From: Gammaproteobacteria bacterium
GTDB taxonomy: Bacteria > Pseudomonadota > Gammaproteobacteria > Ga0077536
Assembly: GCA_016209015.1 (NCBI GenBank)
Contig: JACQWY010000027.1
Location: 1-64,000, forward strand
Direction: 5' to 3'
DNA: 64,000 nt
The translations under genes and the position numbers were made by a program. The notes beneath the pieces are model-generated. The model made no database searches. It was given only the letters and a program-made list of their open reading frames with translations, and was not told the DNA's origin. Positions within the stretch are counted from its first letter, which is position 1. Each line of letters opens with the position of its first letter. Positions 21,145 through 29,233 of the stretch are shown piece after piece.

Positions 21145-21438
21145 CTATTGCACCACTGCGTCTTTCTCGCATTTCTTCATGAACGACGCCTTCGCCGCGC
21201 CGGCGAGCGGCCTACCATCCTTGCCGATCGCTTTCGCGGCGCAGGCTTCGGCGGCAGGATTCGCCTGCGCCTGACCCGAAAGACATTTCTTGATGAACGC
21301 CTTGCGTTCGTTCCCCTTGAGATCCTTCGCTTCGGCGTTGCAGGTCTTCATCTTCTCCTGTTGCGGCGTCGCGTGCGCGGCCGGCAAGGCGGTGGCGACG
21401 AACGCGGCGACGACGAGTCTGGCGATGAAGCGTGACAT
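21145..21438 (-). CDS. PsiF-repeat secreted small protein
   Basis: This 97-residue protein begins with a clear Sec signal peptide (MSRFIARLVVAAFVATALPAAHA), so it should be periplasmic. The mature part holds two PsiF-type repeats, each with paired cysteines: KMKTCNAEAKDLKG...KKCLSG and EACAAKAIGKDG...KKCEKD. PsiF is induced by phosphate starvation in E. coli but has no known biochemical role. The gene is single, just outside the left boundary of the genomic island, with GC-rich host composition. Confidence 0.82.
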   Translation of the reverse strand: MSRFIARLVVAAFVATALPAAHATPQQEKMKTCNAEAKDLKGNERKAFIKKCLSGQAQANPAAEACAAKAIGKDGRPLAGAAKASFMKKCEKDAVVQ

Positions 21439-21572
21439 GGCGTTCTCCTTCTGCAGTAGGTTCGGGACGGCTCTGTCCGATGGATGCGTGATGAAGTCCG
21501 GGTCGTGACCGGCCGGGCTCGGGGCTCAGACGGCGGATTACTCGTGGGGTTCCCGGGAGGGGCTGCGGAAAC

Positions 21573-21594
21573 GGCGCTGTGGTACCGGGGCCGG
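21573..21594. repeat. Left attachment site (copy of tRNA-Leu 3' end)
   Basis: GGCGCTGTGGTACC followed by GGGGCCGG repeats the right-hand sequence at 34267-34289, which has one extra C after GGTACC. The repeat covers the CCA end and T-stem side of tRNA-Leu(UAA). It is the expected scar of integration into the 3' end of the tRNA gene. The single-base difference suggests drift since insertion. Confidence 0.7.
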
Positions 21595-21656
21595 TGCCGC
21601 AAGTTTGATGCAAGTTGATGATAACTGAGAATGGAGCATAGCTATCAGCGAGGCAC

Positions 21657-21676
21657 TACCCCCACTTATACCCCCA
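21657..21676. repeat. Paired TACCCCCA repeats, left island end
   Basis: TACCCCCA occurs at 21657-21664 and 21669-21676, a 12-bp period. The same pair with the same 12-bp period and orientation occurs at 34151-34170 near the other end. Position and phasing suggest arm-type sites for the integrase or its excisionase. Confidence 0.6.
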
Positions 21677-21787
21677 CTGGGCTACCCATGCGCATCGCTT
21701 TGCCGTGGCGGTCGGCAGTATCGCCCAAACGGGCCTACCTTCCTCCAACGGCAACTGGACACGACTCAGCTAATACGAAAGGAGATC

Positions 21788-21804
21788 CCCCGGCTCTGCC
21801 GGGG
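21788..21804. other. GC-rich hairpin CCCCGGC-TCT-GCCGGGG
   Basis: A perfect 7-bp stem with a TCT loop lies in the gene-free left end of the island. No T-run follows directly. It is similar in sequence to the hairpin at 21973-21991, so both may be copies of one structural element. Confidence 0.5.
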
Positions 21805-21930
21805 AGGCAGTAGCAGTTTGACGTTTCCAGAAGTATGCGTAGCGCGCGACGCGCTCGGCGGAGACGTTGAAAGGCACAGAGCGTGGATACTTGCTACTTC
21901 ATCTACGCGGGGCACTTTTTTCTTCTTAAA

Positions 21931-21991
21931 GTCGCGGTGAAGGCCCCTTTGAGGGGCCCCGCGACGCGAAAGCCCCCGGCTTTGCCGGGGG
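21931..21991 (-). terminator. Tandem hairpins downstream of the defence operon
   Basis: Two hairpins follow the methyltransferase stop. The first, at 21973-21991, is CCCCCGGC-TTT-GCCGGGGG. The second, at 21931-21965, has an outer stem GTCGCGG/CCGCGAC and an inner stem GGCCCC/GGGGCC around TTTGA, with a four-base bulge. Read on the minus strand, the first is followed by CTTTCGCG and the second by TTTAAG, then an A-rich run. They probably end transcription of the seven-gene operon, although neither has a long U-tract. Confidence 0.6.
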
Positions 21992-21995
21992 ATGG

Positions 21996-22946
21996 TTACT
22001 CTGCCGTCAATGTTCTAAGTATTGTTTCCATAACGGGCGGGCAAACCCCGTTTCCGAGCAAATGTACGCGTTCTCGTCTCGTGCCGCAGGGCAAAACAAA
22101 ACTCTCGTCTAATCCCATAGCGCGCATCAGTTCGGGCACCTGCAGCATCCGCATGGTCCAGCTCCTTCCCGAATGCTCCACAAGTGCAAAACGATCCACG
22201 GTGGTAATCGTACGCAGTGGTCGGTCGAGCGTCTGCCAACCTCCAGATCCGTCCGTTCCGTAGTAGACGAGGAGAAAGCTGGATTTGGCTCCTAAGGTTT
22301 CCATCGCGCGACGCGCCCGTTTCAGCGTTTCGGCTGCACGATTCGGCTTGAAGAGTAAGGACGTAGGCCACGAACCTGGCGAATCGAGAATGGATTTGAC
22401 AGTTGGCTTTCGCCTGCAGGGCCGATGATGCACCTGCCGTGGGGGTCGCCTGAGATCACCGACAACGAATAGTCGTCGGCGCGATTGTGGTACTCCGAAG
22501 TCGGATGCTTCGAGAACTTGTTCAGCTAGGTGATACCCGAGCTCTCGCAGTTTACCAATTAAAGTTTGATATCCGGGCCAGGGGCGCATGTGGACCACAT
22601 TCTCTAGAACAAGCCAACGCGGCCTAAATGCCTCGGCGTAAGCTACGACGTGCAGAGCTGTTGCACGACTTGCCTCACTCCGTGGAGCGGATCCCTTCGC
22701 ACACGTATGGCTCGTGCATTCCGGTGAAGCCAGCAAGAGATCAATTTCGCCGATCCGCCTTCGTAACGTCCTAACGGGGATACGTTCCAAACGTTCAGTG
22801 ACAACGTGCGCTTGTGGGAAATTGAACCGGAATGTTTCCGTCGCGATTGGCCACATGTCGACGGCGCCAGCGATTTCAAATCCAGCAGCGCGCGCGCCGG
22901 CGCTACTACCACCTGCGCCGCAAAATAGGTCTAGAGCTCTATGCAT
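21996..22946 (-). CDS. DNA cytosine-5 methyltransferase (DrmMII-like)
   Basis: This 316-residue C5-cytosine methyltransferase has motif I DLFCGAGGSSAG (6-17), motif VI ENVVHM, motif VIII FGVPQSRRRLF, motif IX RPLRTITTVD and motif X GNGVCPPV. The catalytic loop reads LASPECTSHT instead of the usual PCQ; the cysteine is kept. It is last in the DISARM-like cluster. In DISARM the DrmMII enzyme marks self DNA by 5-methylcytosine. The adjacent Vsr gene supports 5mC methylation. The recognition site cannot be read from sequence. Confidence 0.88.
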   Translation of the reverse strand: MHRALDLFCGAGGSSAGARAAGFEIAGAVDMWPIATETFRFNFPQAHVVTERLERIPVRTLRRRIGEIDLLLASPECTSHTCAKGSAPRSEASRATALHVVAYAEAFRPRWLVLENVVHMRPWPGYQTLIGKLRELGYHLAEQVLEASDFGVPQSRRRLFVVGDLRRPPRQVHHRPCRRKPTVKSILDSPGSWPTSLLFKPNRAAETLKRARRAMETLGAKSSFLLVYYGTDGSGGWQTLDRPLRTITTVDRFALVEHSGRSWTMRMLQVPELMRAMGLDESFVLPCGTRRERVHLLGNGVCPPVMETILRTLTAE

Positions 22947-23043
22947 GAATGATTTGGAATCTATTTGAGTTTTCGCGGAACGTGAATTTGGAACGAATTC
23001 CGCTCGGAACTCGTGCCGACAACTTCTCAGACCATAAAGGATC

Positions 23044-23451
23044 TCAATGGAAAAATGCGTCCATTAGACGCCCTTCTATTTTCTCAGCATCTCCAGTTTC
23101 ACACTCCCAGATGATCATCGTACGCCAACCTAGGGCTTCTAATGCGGCTACCGCGCGTGCGTCTCTCGATATGTTCTGTTGAAATTTCGACGTCCAAAAC
23201 TCCGTTCGCGTTTTTGGCGTCGCTGCATTTGCGCAATCCTTATGACGATGCCAAAAGCAGCCGTGCACAAAAATAACGGTGCGGTGGCGCGGCAAAACCA
23301 TGTCCGGACAGCCGGGCAGATTGCGCACATGAATTCGATACCGCAAGCCCATCCGATGGGCTATACGCCTGACAATTAGTTCTGGCTGCGTGTTTCGGTG
23401 ACCTATGGCAGCCATCATTTTGCTTCGCCGCCCCGAGTCTACGATGTCCAT
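23044..23451 (-). CDS. vsr: Very short patch repair endonuclease (Vsr)
   Basis: This 135-residue Vsr endonuclease nicks beside T:G mismatches that arise when 5-methylcytosine deaminates. It has the family N-terminus MDIVDSGRRSKMMAAIG, then RNTQPE, the catalytic Asp in LPGCPDMVLPRHR (about 45-57), and the VHGCFWHRHKDC block with zinc-ligand cysteines and histidines. It sits between drmB and the methyltransferase, as Vsr genes usually sit beside their cognate C5 methylase. Presence here implies that the methylase is active enough to need mutation control. Confidence 0.93.
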   Translation of the reverse strand: MDIVDSGRRSKMMAAIGHRNTQPELIVRRIAHRMGLRYRIHVRNLPGCPDMVLPRHRTVIFVHGCFWHRHKDCANAATPKTRTEFWTSKFQQNISRDARAVAALEALGWRTMIIWECETGDAEKIEGRLMDAFFH

Positions 23452-23584
23452 TTACCCATTCGGCGTCGAGTTAGTTTTCGGTTCATCTTTCCTTCTAAAC
23501 GCGCAACTCCTTTTAGTGTCCATCTGAGACGAAAATCGCGCATTTATTGGCGGTTCGAAGTCAGCTGCGAGTTTGTTTGCCCTC

Positions 23585-25540
23585 TCATTCCTTCAGGTAG
23601 ACCTCGTCGAGGAGATCGGCCATCCAACCGGGCCGTGAATTCTCGGCCGTGCCGACAATCATCGCCCGATCGAGGCCCTGGTTTACAGTCTCGCATGAAG
23701 TCTCAGGAAGGAGTATGCAAGCATGGCAAGCGGCCAGATTGGCAAGGCGAGAACCCTGTCCACCGAGATTTTCGGAACATACTGGATCGGCGGAACACCA
23801 CGAGGCGCGGGTCAGCGCACTTCGCACGACGGACCCGAGCCGTTCCGGTCCTCCGAGGCGCACTAATCCCCCGAGCGTCCCTTCGGAGTCACCGGCCGCG
23901 GTGTAAATTAGGATGCCGGCCATGGGCGCACTTTTATCTGCAGATACGTAGAGGCGCTCTCTCAGTGACGCAGTACTATATCCACACGCGAAGACAAGCT
24001 GATTGATTAGTATGTGCGCGAGGCTGTGAATGAGCAGGTAACGCGAAGCCCACGCCCGGTCCGCCGCGGCAAGTGGAGGCAATGTTTGAAATACCCCCTG
24101 AAGCCGAAGTAGAAACTGATCACTCAAGCGTTCTTGCAACCAGTCTCGGTTGTCTTCCTGCCACTGCTCGATTCGCTCCTCCCTTAGTTCGAAAAAGAGG
24201 CCTTCTCCGAAAACTTCGACCGCAGGAAGCCAGCGTTCTTGCACTTGGTTTGGAGGGGTGCGGAAAAGCTGAGACATGGCGGAATCGGGCATGCCCGCCA
24301 GAGGCGCTGGGTTCGGCTCGAGCCGGTCGAAACCGTAAAAGACGCGGGTTTCGCGTAAGCGTTCAACGAGATTGACTTTATTAAACCAAGCGACGAGATC
24401 CGGGGGGGGGCGCGATGGAATTACCCGCAAATTCGGAATTTTCTCAGGGTCGTTCACTTCGTTACGCAAAACGTTAAATTCCGCGCGCCGGAACTTGAGT
24501 AAATCGGATTCGGCGGTAGCCGGTTGCGGGCCGCTTGCTACGAGGCTGGCGGTTGGTGCAAGAAGGCTCTCTAGTGCTCTGGTAACTTCCTTCAGTGGGC
24601 GGACTATCCCACGCTCCTGGAGGGATGCCTGCACAAGCGCAACTGCGCCGGCTCGGTTATTCATGTTCCAGACCGTTCGTGCAACTCCGCACGTGCCAGG
24701 GTCCCCCTCTATCTCGTTGCGAATCTGGGTAACAAGATCATCTCGCTCCTGCAGATCCGGCAGAAGGATTGCCGATATCGTCCTGGGGAAGTAGATATTC
24801 GTCTGGTTGATAAGTGCGCCGACAAGAGGGCGATTACAGACTTCGCCGGCTCCGTCACCCAACCATGGTCGATCCCCGGGACAATTTATTCCGGCATTTT
24901 GAAAGGCGCTGCGTTCACCAGCCGCTTCGTCTGGTTTGATTGTTGTATTGGCAAGCGTCCGTCCCGTGCGACCCGGCGATCCTTTGGGGCAGGTGCGGCA
25001 CTGAATGCGGATGCTGCTAAGTTCGGATCCGCCTTTATCGATAAGATTGAGCCCACTATCGTCTAGGCATGTACACCCGATCCATTCTTTCCACGGGAAC
25101 TCGCATAAATGGCCAGCGGGACAAACGGCGATAAATCTCACGGGTATCCATCGCCCGCCCCCGGGGGCAGGATCGATCCTCTGCGTGCTCAGATTGAAGC
25201 GACGCATCTCGCCGGATCGCGTGTTACGGTACCAACGCGGAAATCTAAGCGCCGGAGTGTAGAGTTGAGCGTTCGGGGGCGGCGTCTGCCCGAAGCGTAC
25301 CGAGCGGAAATCGGGAGGAGAGCATAATCGGTCGACACGTAGAAGGGCAGCGAGACGGGGCTCAAACCGTTCGAATTCGCGAGGGTCCTGGCATGGCCGA
25401 AGCCCTTGTGACGGATCCGATCGTTTAAACCAGTGATCCAGTCCGCAGACTACATGAGGAGTCCCGCGTCGGTCTGTGTAAATGCTTCCGGGGCCGAAGG
25501 GCGCTATGATTTGCCCGAGTCTGATCTGCTTGTGCGCCAT
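23585..25540 (-). CDS. drmB: DrmB-like DUF1998 protein
   Basis: This 651-residue protein matches the DUF1998 partner of DISARM helicases. The N-terminus has QIRLGQIIAPFGPGSIY. A first cysteine cluster (CPAGHLCEF, then CTC and CRTC, about 145-190) looks like a zinc site. The C-terminal DUF1998 region includes YLLIHSLAHILINQLVFACG, then LYTAAG-like and CSADPVC / ACHACILLPETSC cysteines near 585-625. It follows the DrmA-like helicase by 12 bases. In DISARM, DrmA and DrmB form a complex that loads on DNA and blocks phage. Low GC and rare codons agree with transfer. Confidence 0.82.
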   Translation of the reverse strand: MAHKQIRLGQIIAPFGPGSIYTDRRGTPHVVCGLDHWFKRSDPSQGLRPCQDPREFERFEPRLAALLRVDRLCSPPDFRSVRFGQTPPPNAQLYTPALRFPRWYRNTRSGEMRRFNLSTQRIDPAPGGGRWIPVRFIAVCPAGHLCEFPWKEWIGCTCLDDSGLNLIDKGGSELSSIRIQCRTCPKGSPGRTGRTLANTTIKPDEAAGERSAFQNAGINCPGDRPWLGDGAGEVCNRPLVGALINQTNIYFPRTISAILLPDLQERDDLVTQIRNEIEGDPGTCGVARTVWNMNNRAGAVALVQASLQERGIVRPLKEVTRALESLLAPTASLVASGPQPATAESDLLKFRRAEFNVLRNEVNDPEKIPNLRVIPSRPPPDLVAWFNKVNLVERLRETRVFYGFDRLEPNPAPLAGMPDSAMSQLFRTPPNQVQERWLPAVEVFGEGLFFELREERIEQWQEDNRDWLQERLSDQFLLRLQGVFQTLPPLAAADRAWASRYLLIHSLAHILINQLVFACGYSTASLRERLYVSADKSAPMAGILIYTAAGDSEGTLGGLVRLGGPERLGSVVRSALTRASWCSADPVCSENLGGQGSRLANLAACHACILLPETSCETVNQGLDRAMIVGTAENSRPGWMADLLDEVYLKE

Positions 25541-25552
25541 TGGTTTTTCCGT

Positions 25553-28500
25553 CTAATTTTGCTGGTTTGGTGCGGGAACGACGTAGCCTTGCGTTATATT
25601 CAGCTCAGCACTGCCGTCGACTTGGCGCATGCTGCTCGGAACGATTACACCGCGTTGCCGTTGAACTTGTGTTGCAAACTGGCCTGGCCATAGCATCAGA
25701 TATTCCCCATCCGGCGAGGGGGGAAAATCTTCCCACTGAAGCGGGTTTTGCGCCCATTTCCGCTCCAGTTCTTGTCGTATGCGGTCTAATTCAAGTAAGG
25801 AGCGTGCTTGATCTTCAAGAGCCTGCACGTTGGTGCATCGTTCGCGCAAAAGCTCATAGCAGTCGTCGACGTGGGGCGCGTAAGCCGTAAAAGTTTGCAC
25901 GGGAGCATTACAGTGCTGCCGGGCCCAAGCGATAAGTGCGCCTGGCATCGCGCGCTGAATTGCGGCTAGGGCGAAGGGTGTCGCAGATGTCGGTTCGACA
26001 CGTTCGTACAAGCGTCGATGATAACTATGGAACTGCTCAAAGTGTGAGCGATCGCGGCTCTTCGAGGGATTGTAGATCGTCAGAATTAAACCTGGTCGCT
26101 CCCACCAGCGGCGGCCGACGCGTCCCGTGACCTGAATGTATTGAGCCGTGGTTTTTGGCTGACCGACAACGCCCATCAGCGAGAGCCGATCAATATCGAC
26201 GCCGACTTCGATAATGCTTGAAGCAAGGCATACGTCTATCGTCTTGTTCTCGGCGTCTGAATACACGGCGGAAAGGTGATCCATCATCGCCACGATCTCA
26301 GGTTGAGAAAGGCGGCTGGTCAGCTCTTCGACAATATGCAGGTTTCGCCGGTTCTCCGATGTAAAGTTCTCGCGATTGAATAAGAATTTCAGCCTTGACC
26401 GTATATCCGAATCGAAGAGGGTCTTGGCGCCGCCGAGCTCCCGGATGCTGTTGTAGAAGACCAGCAGGGACCACCAAGGGTCCCGACGCGTGGACCCAAA
26501 AGCGTGAGGGCGAAAAAGCGCCGAAGAGAAGGCCCTAACCTGGGTGGTCAATACCGACCCGTAATCACTGGCGTGTATGCCAACATAAATGCGGCCTGGC
26601 GATAGTCTGCCGTCTTCTTCTCGAGAGTACGTGCCAAAAAATGAATCACCCATTAAAAGGCCTGGACTCGGGAATAGCTGCAACCGCGGTCTGGCATAAA
26701 GCGCGCGAATTTGTTCTTCTGCGCCTCGGATTGTCGCTGTAGAGGCTATCAATTTGGGCTTTATCCAAACATCGCCAATTCGCTGAGAACAGAGGCGTTC
26801 GAACATGCCTTCGTAAAGCCCATACATTGTTCCGAGCGGGCCCGAGATTAGATGAAGCTCATCCTGCACAATCATTCCCGGAGGAACGGACACGTCGCGA
26901 ACAACTTGCGCTTCAGCGCGGCGGCCGAACAAAGCACCGGCTTCCGGTCTGAATGCAATCATTGCAAATTTGTCAGCGGTGGCGATCACAAGTGAGGTGG
27001 GATTGTTGTATATCCGCTCGTCGATCACCTCGATTGGGAGCCAGTCGGCCCATTGCTCTGAACCGAATGCGCATGCGGCGTCGGGGCAATGCAAAAGTGG
27101 GCCTTCAGTCGGGTGATCGGAAATTCCTCGCACGCGCTGCAATTTCCACTGACCTTGAGAAAGCCCCGGGGGCTTGTGGCCGTCAAACCGGCCAATTTCA
27201 GAGCGACACCATGGGCATTCGGTCAGGATCAGTGGATTGCCCTTACCGCGCTCCGCACGATAGTCATTTAGTTCCGATCGCGCCTGGGACACGCGGTTCG
27301 GTGAGGCGCTGCCACCGATCCAGAGACCGAGCGAAAAGCGACGTCCAGGGACCGAAGCTATGCCGTGGAGCGCAGGGTTGCGGCGTAAAAACTCCATCGC
27401 GCAGATTAGGCTGGCCGCACGCTGAAACTGTTGAGTGGTAAGCATGCGAAGCGTGTATCGCATTAGTACGTTCGTACCGTCGCGAGCGAGGCCATCAGAA
27501 CCTTCCGTCATGAGTAGGCGCTGATGAAACATGTAGAGGGCCATGACGGCGAGGTAGGCTTCAGTCTTGCCGCCGCCAGTCGGAAACCAGATCAAGTCGA
27601 CGATCTCCCGGTCTGACGAATCTTCCCGGCTTGTGCCATCGATGGACATCAGCAGAAATGCTAATTGAAACGCCCGCCACGCGCCCAGACGACCCTTTTC
27701 TTCTCGGTTCTGATGGTAGACGGCCCACGGGGCCTCGTGATTTCCTTCGGGAATGACAAGTCTCGACGCTTGATTCCATTGCAATGGCCGTCGAGCCGTT
27801 TGCTTTGTAGCTATCTGCTGCAGGAGCATGGCCAGGTTCGCAAGTCGAAAAGCGTTCCTTACGCGAGAGTCCGTTCTCAATATTTCGATCCCCGTCGAAA
27901 TCCGCTTGTGGCAGCTTGCGGCAGCGGCAATGTGACGCTGCGAGACGGGCCGAAGGTGCAGCGGCATCTCGGCAATCTCAGCCGCTCTTGCTTGGATCCA
28001 ATTCGAATACTCTACAGCCAAGTTGTTCAGCATCTGCCAAGCGCCAGTACGTCCGTCTTCAGGAAGGCAGGCGAGCTCTCGCATTGAGAGCTGGATAGGG
28101 CGGCCTTGCGAGTCCTTGATGTCGGGCGTCATGCTTGGAACTTGGACAGTAGGCATAACGTCGGCATAAAGCACGGTAGGCGCGCAATTCGGACTCGCGT
28201 CCCAACCAGCGGCACATCCGTGCCCAATTGCCCATGTGGCAGACTCGCGATAGAGAAGAGCTAACGACTGTTCCTCTTCTTCGAGTTGATCAAATGGGGC
28301 TTGACTCTCGGGGTACCGCTGTAGCTGGCCGGCTTCAGCCTGAATTTCGAAATATGTCTGATAAAGAGTCGCTTCGCGGGGGTTGGTGTTAGGAGTAGCT
28401 TGGCTCGTATTACGCAGTACTAACGTCAGTAGCCATACGCCGTCGTGACCTCGGACCCTACGTGGCCGTACATCGAGACGAAGCGAGAGCGGCGAGCCTT

Positions 28501-29224
28501 CCGGCATCACTACCGGGTAATGTAGGACTTGGCCTGAAACCAAATCATGTCCCTTAATTGCGATAGATGTATTAGGACCCACAGCAGGAACTCGCCGCCA
28601 AACGGGAGCCTCCAGCGCCGTGCCCGTTTCGTCTAACCAGCGCCTCGCGCATAGTTCGTAACGACCGTTGACAGGAAATTCCGGATCTGACTGCTCCTGC
28701 CAGAAAAAGCGCCGGCTCTGTGGCAGGCAAACGATGATGCGTTCATCCCGCACCAAGCGAACACAAAAGGACATTCCGATCGTGGATGGATGGCGAATGT
28801 CGGGGCTGGTGACGTCAAGGTCATCTGAGACATCCGCATCGTCATTCTCCATACGCCCCAGATCTCGCTCATCGGCCGCGGCTTCTTGTTCCTCATCGCC
28901 GTCTCGTTCTACTCCCAGCGTATCACCAGCGTCTGCCGCAACTTGGGCTTCCTCCGCGAACGCTACGGGAGGAAGGCCTAGTTGCGGATTGGGATGCAAG
29001 ATGCCGGCTCCGTACTTCCGGTGCGGGGTTTCGCGCTGGTAGTAAAGTACCTCTTGGGCAGGTTCCTCATCATTTTGCCGCCAAGCCAGGGGGCCGCTTC
29101 GCATTGCTATCGGGTCATTGAACGTTTTTGCGTGAAACGTTACCGTTGCAACATCGGTTATGGGGCGTGATGGACCTACTATCTCGCCACGAAGCCAATC
29201 GATGAGTTGAGACCGCTCGCGCAT
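25553..29224 (-). CDS. drmA: DrmA-like DISARM helicase
   Basis: This 1223-residue protein has a superfamily 2 helicase core in its C-terminal half. Walker A is WFPTGGGKTEAYLA at about 545-558, the DEAH-like box is IVQDELHLISGP at about 783-794, STATIRGAEEQ is motif III, and the second RecA domain has ASSIIEVGVDID and IQVTGRVGRR at about 1030-1040. The N-terminal half is family-specific and holds an acidic stretch at about 105-140. Length, motif set and the downstream DUF1998 gene match DrmA rather than Druantia DruE, which is longer. It should be the motor of the defence complex. Confidence 0.82.
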   Translation of the reverse strand: MRERSQLIDWLRGEIVGPSRPITDVATVTFHAKTFNDPIAMRSGPLAWRQNDEEPAQEVLYYQRETPHRKYGAGILHPNPQLGLPPVAFAEEAQVAADAGDTLGVERDGDEEQEAAADERDLGRMENDDADVSDDLDVTSPDIRHPSTIGMSFCVRLVRDERIIVCLPQSRRFFWQEQSDPEFPVNGRYELCARRWLDETGTALEAPVWRRVPAVGPNTSIAIKGHDLVSGQVLHYPVVMPEGSPLSLRLDVRPRRVRGHDGVWLLTLVLRNTSQATPNTNPREATLYQTYFEIQAEAGQLQRYPESQAPFDQLEEEEQSLALLYRESATWAIGHGCAAGWDASPNCAPTVLYADVMPTVQVPSMTPDIKDSQGRPIQLSMRELACLPEDGRTGAWQMLNNLAVEYSNWIQARAAEIAEMPLHLRPVSQRHIAAAASCHKRISTGIEILRTDSRVRNAFRLANLAMLLQQIATKQTARRPLQWNQASRLVIPEGNHEAPWAVYHQNREEKGRLGAWRAFQLAFLLMSIDGTSREDSSDREIVDLIWFPTGGGKTEAYLAVMALYMFHQRLLMTEGSDGLARDGTNVLMRYTLRMLTTQQFQRAASLICAMEFLRRNPALHGIASVPGRRFSLGLWIGGSASPNRVSQARSELNDYRAERGKGNPLILTECPWCRSEIGRFDGHKPPGLSQGQWKLQRVRGISDHPTEGPLLHCPDAACAFGSEQWADWLPIEVIDERIYNNPTSLVIATADKFAMIAFRPEAGALFGRRAEAQVVRDVSVPPGMIVQDELHLISGPLGTMYGLYEGMFERLCSQRIGDVWIKPKLIASTATIRGAEEQIRALYARPRLQLFPSPGLLMGDSFFGTYSREEDGRLSPGRIYVGIHASDYGSVLTTQVRAFSSALFRPHAFGSTRRDPWWSLLVFYNSIRELGGAKTLFDSDIRSRLKFLFNRENFTSENRRNLHIVEELTSRLSQPEIVAMMDHLSAVYSDAENKTIDVCLASSIIEVGVDIDRLSLMGVVGQPKTTAQYIQVTGRVGRRWWERPGLILTIYNPSKSRDRSHFEQFHSYHRRLYERVEPTSATPFALAAIQRAMPGALIAWARQHCNAPVQTFTAYAPHVDDCYELLRERCTNVQALEDQARSLLELDRIRQELERKWAQNPLQWEDFPPSPDGEYLMLWPGQFATQVQRQRGVIVPSSMRQVDGSAELNITQGYVVPAPNQQN

Positions 29225-29233
29225 ATGAAGCTC

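Noticed and set aside
21056-21274. Small 72-codon gene overlapping the PsiF-like gene
   Set aside because: No ribosome site, and its second half is antisense to the well-supported secreted protein.
23585-29224. Druantia type III (DruE helicase plus DruH)
   Set aside because: The helicase at 1223 residues is much shorter than DruE, the motifs and N-terminus fit DrmA, and a DrmMII-like methylase is present.
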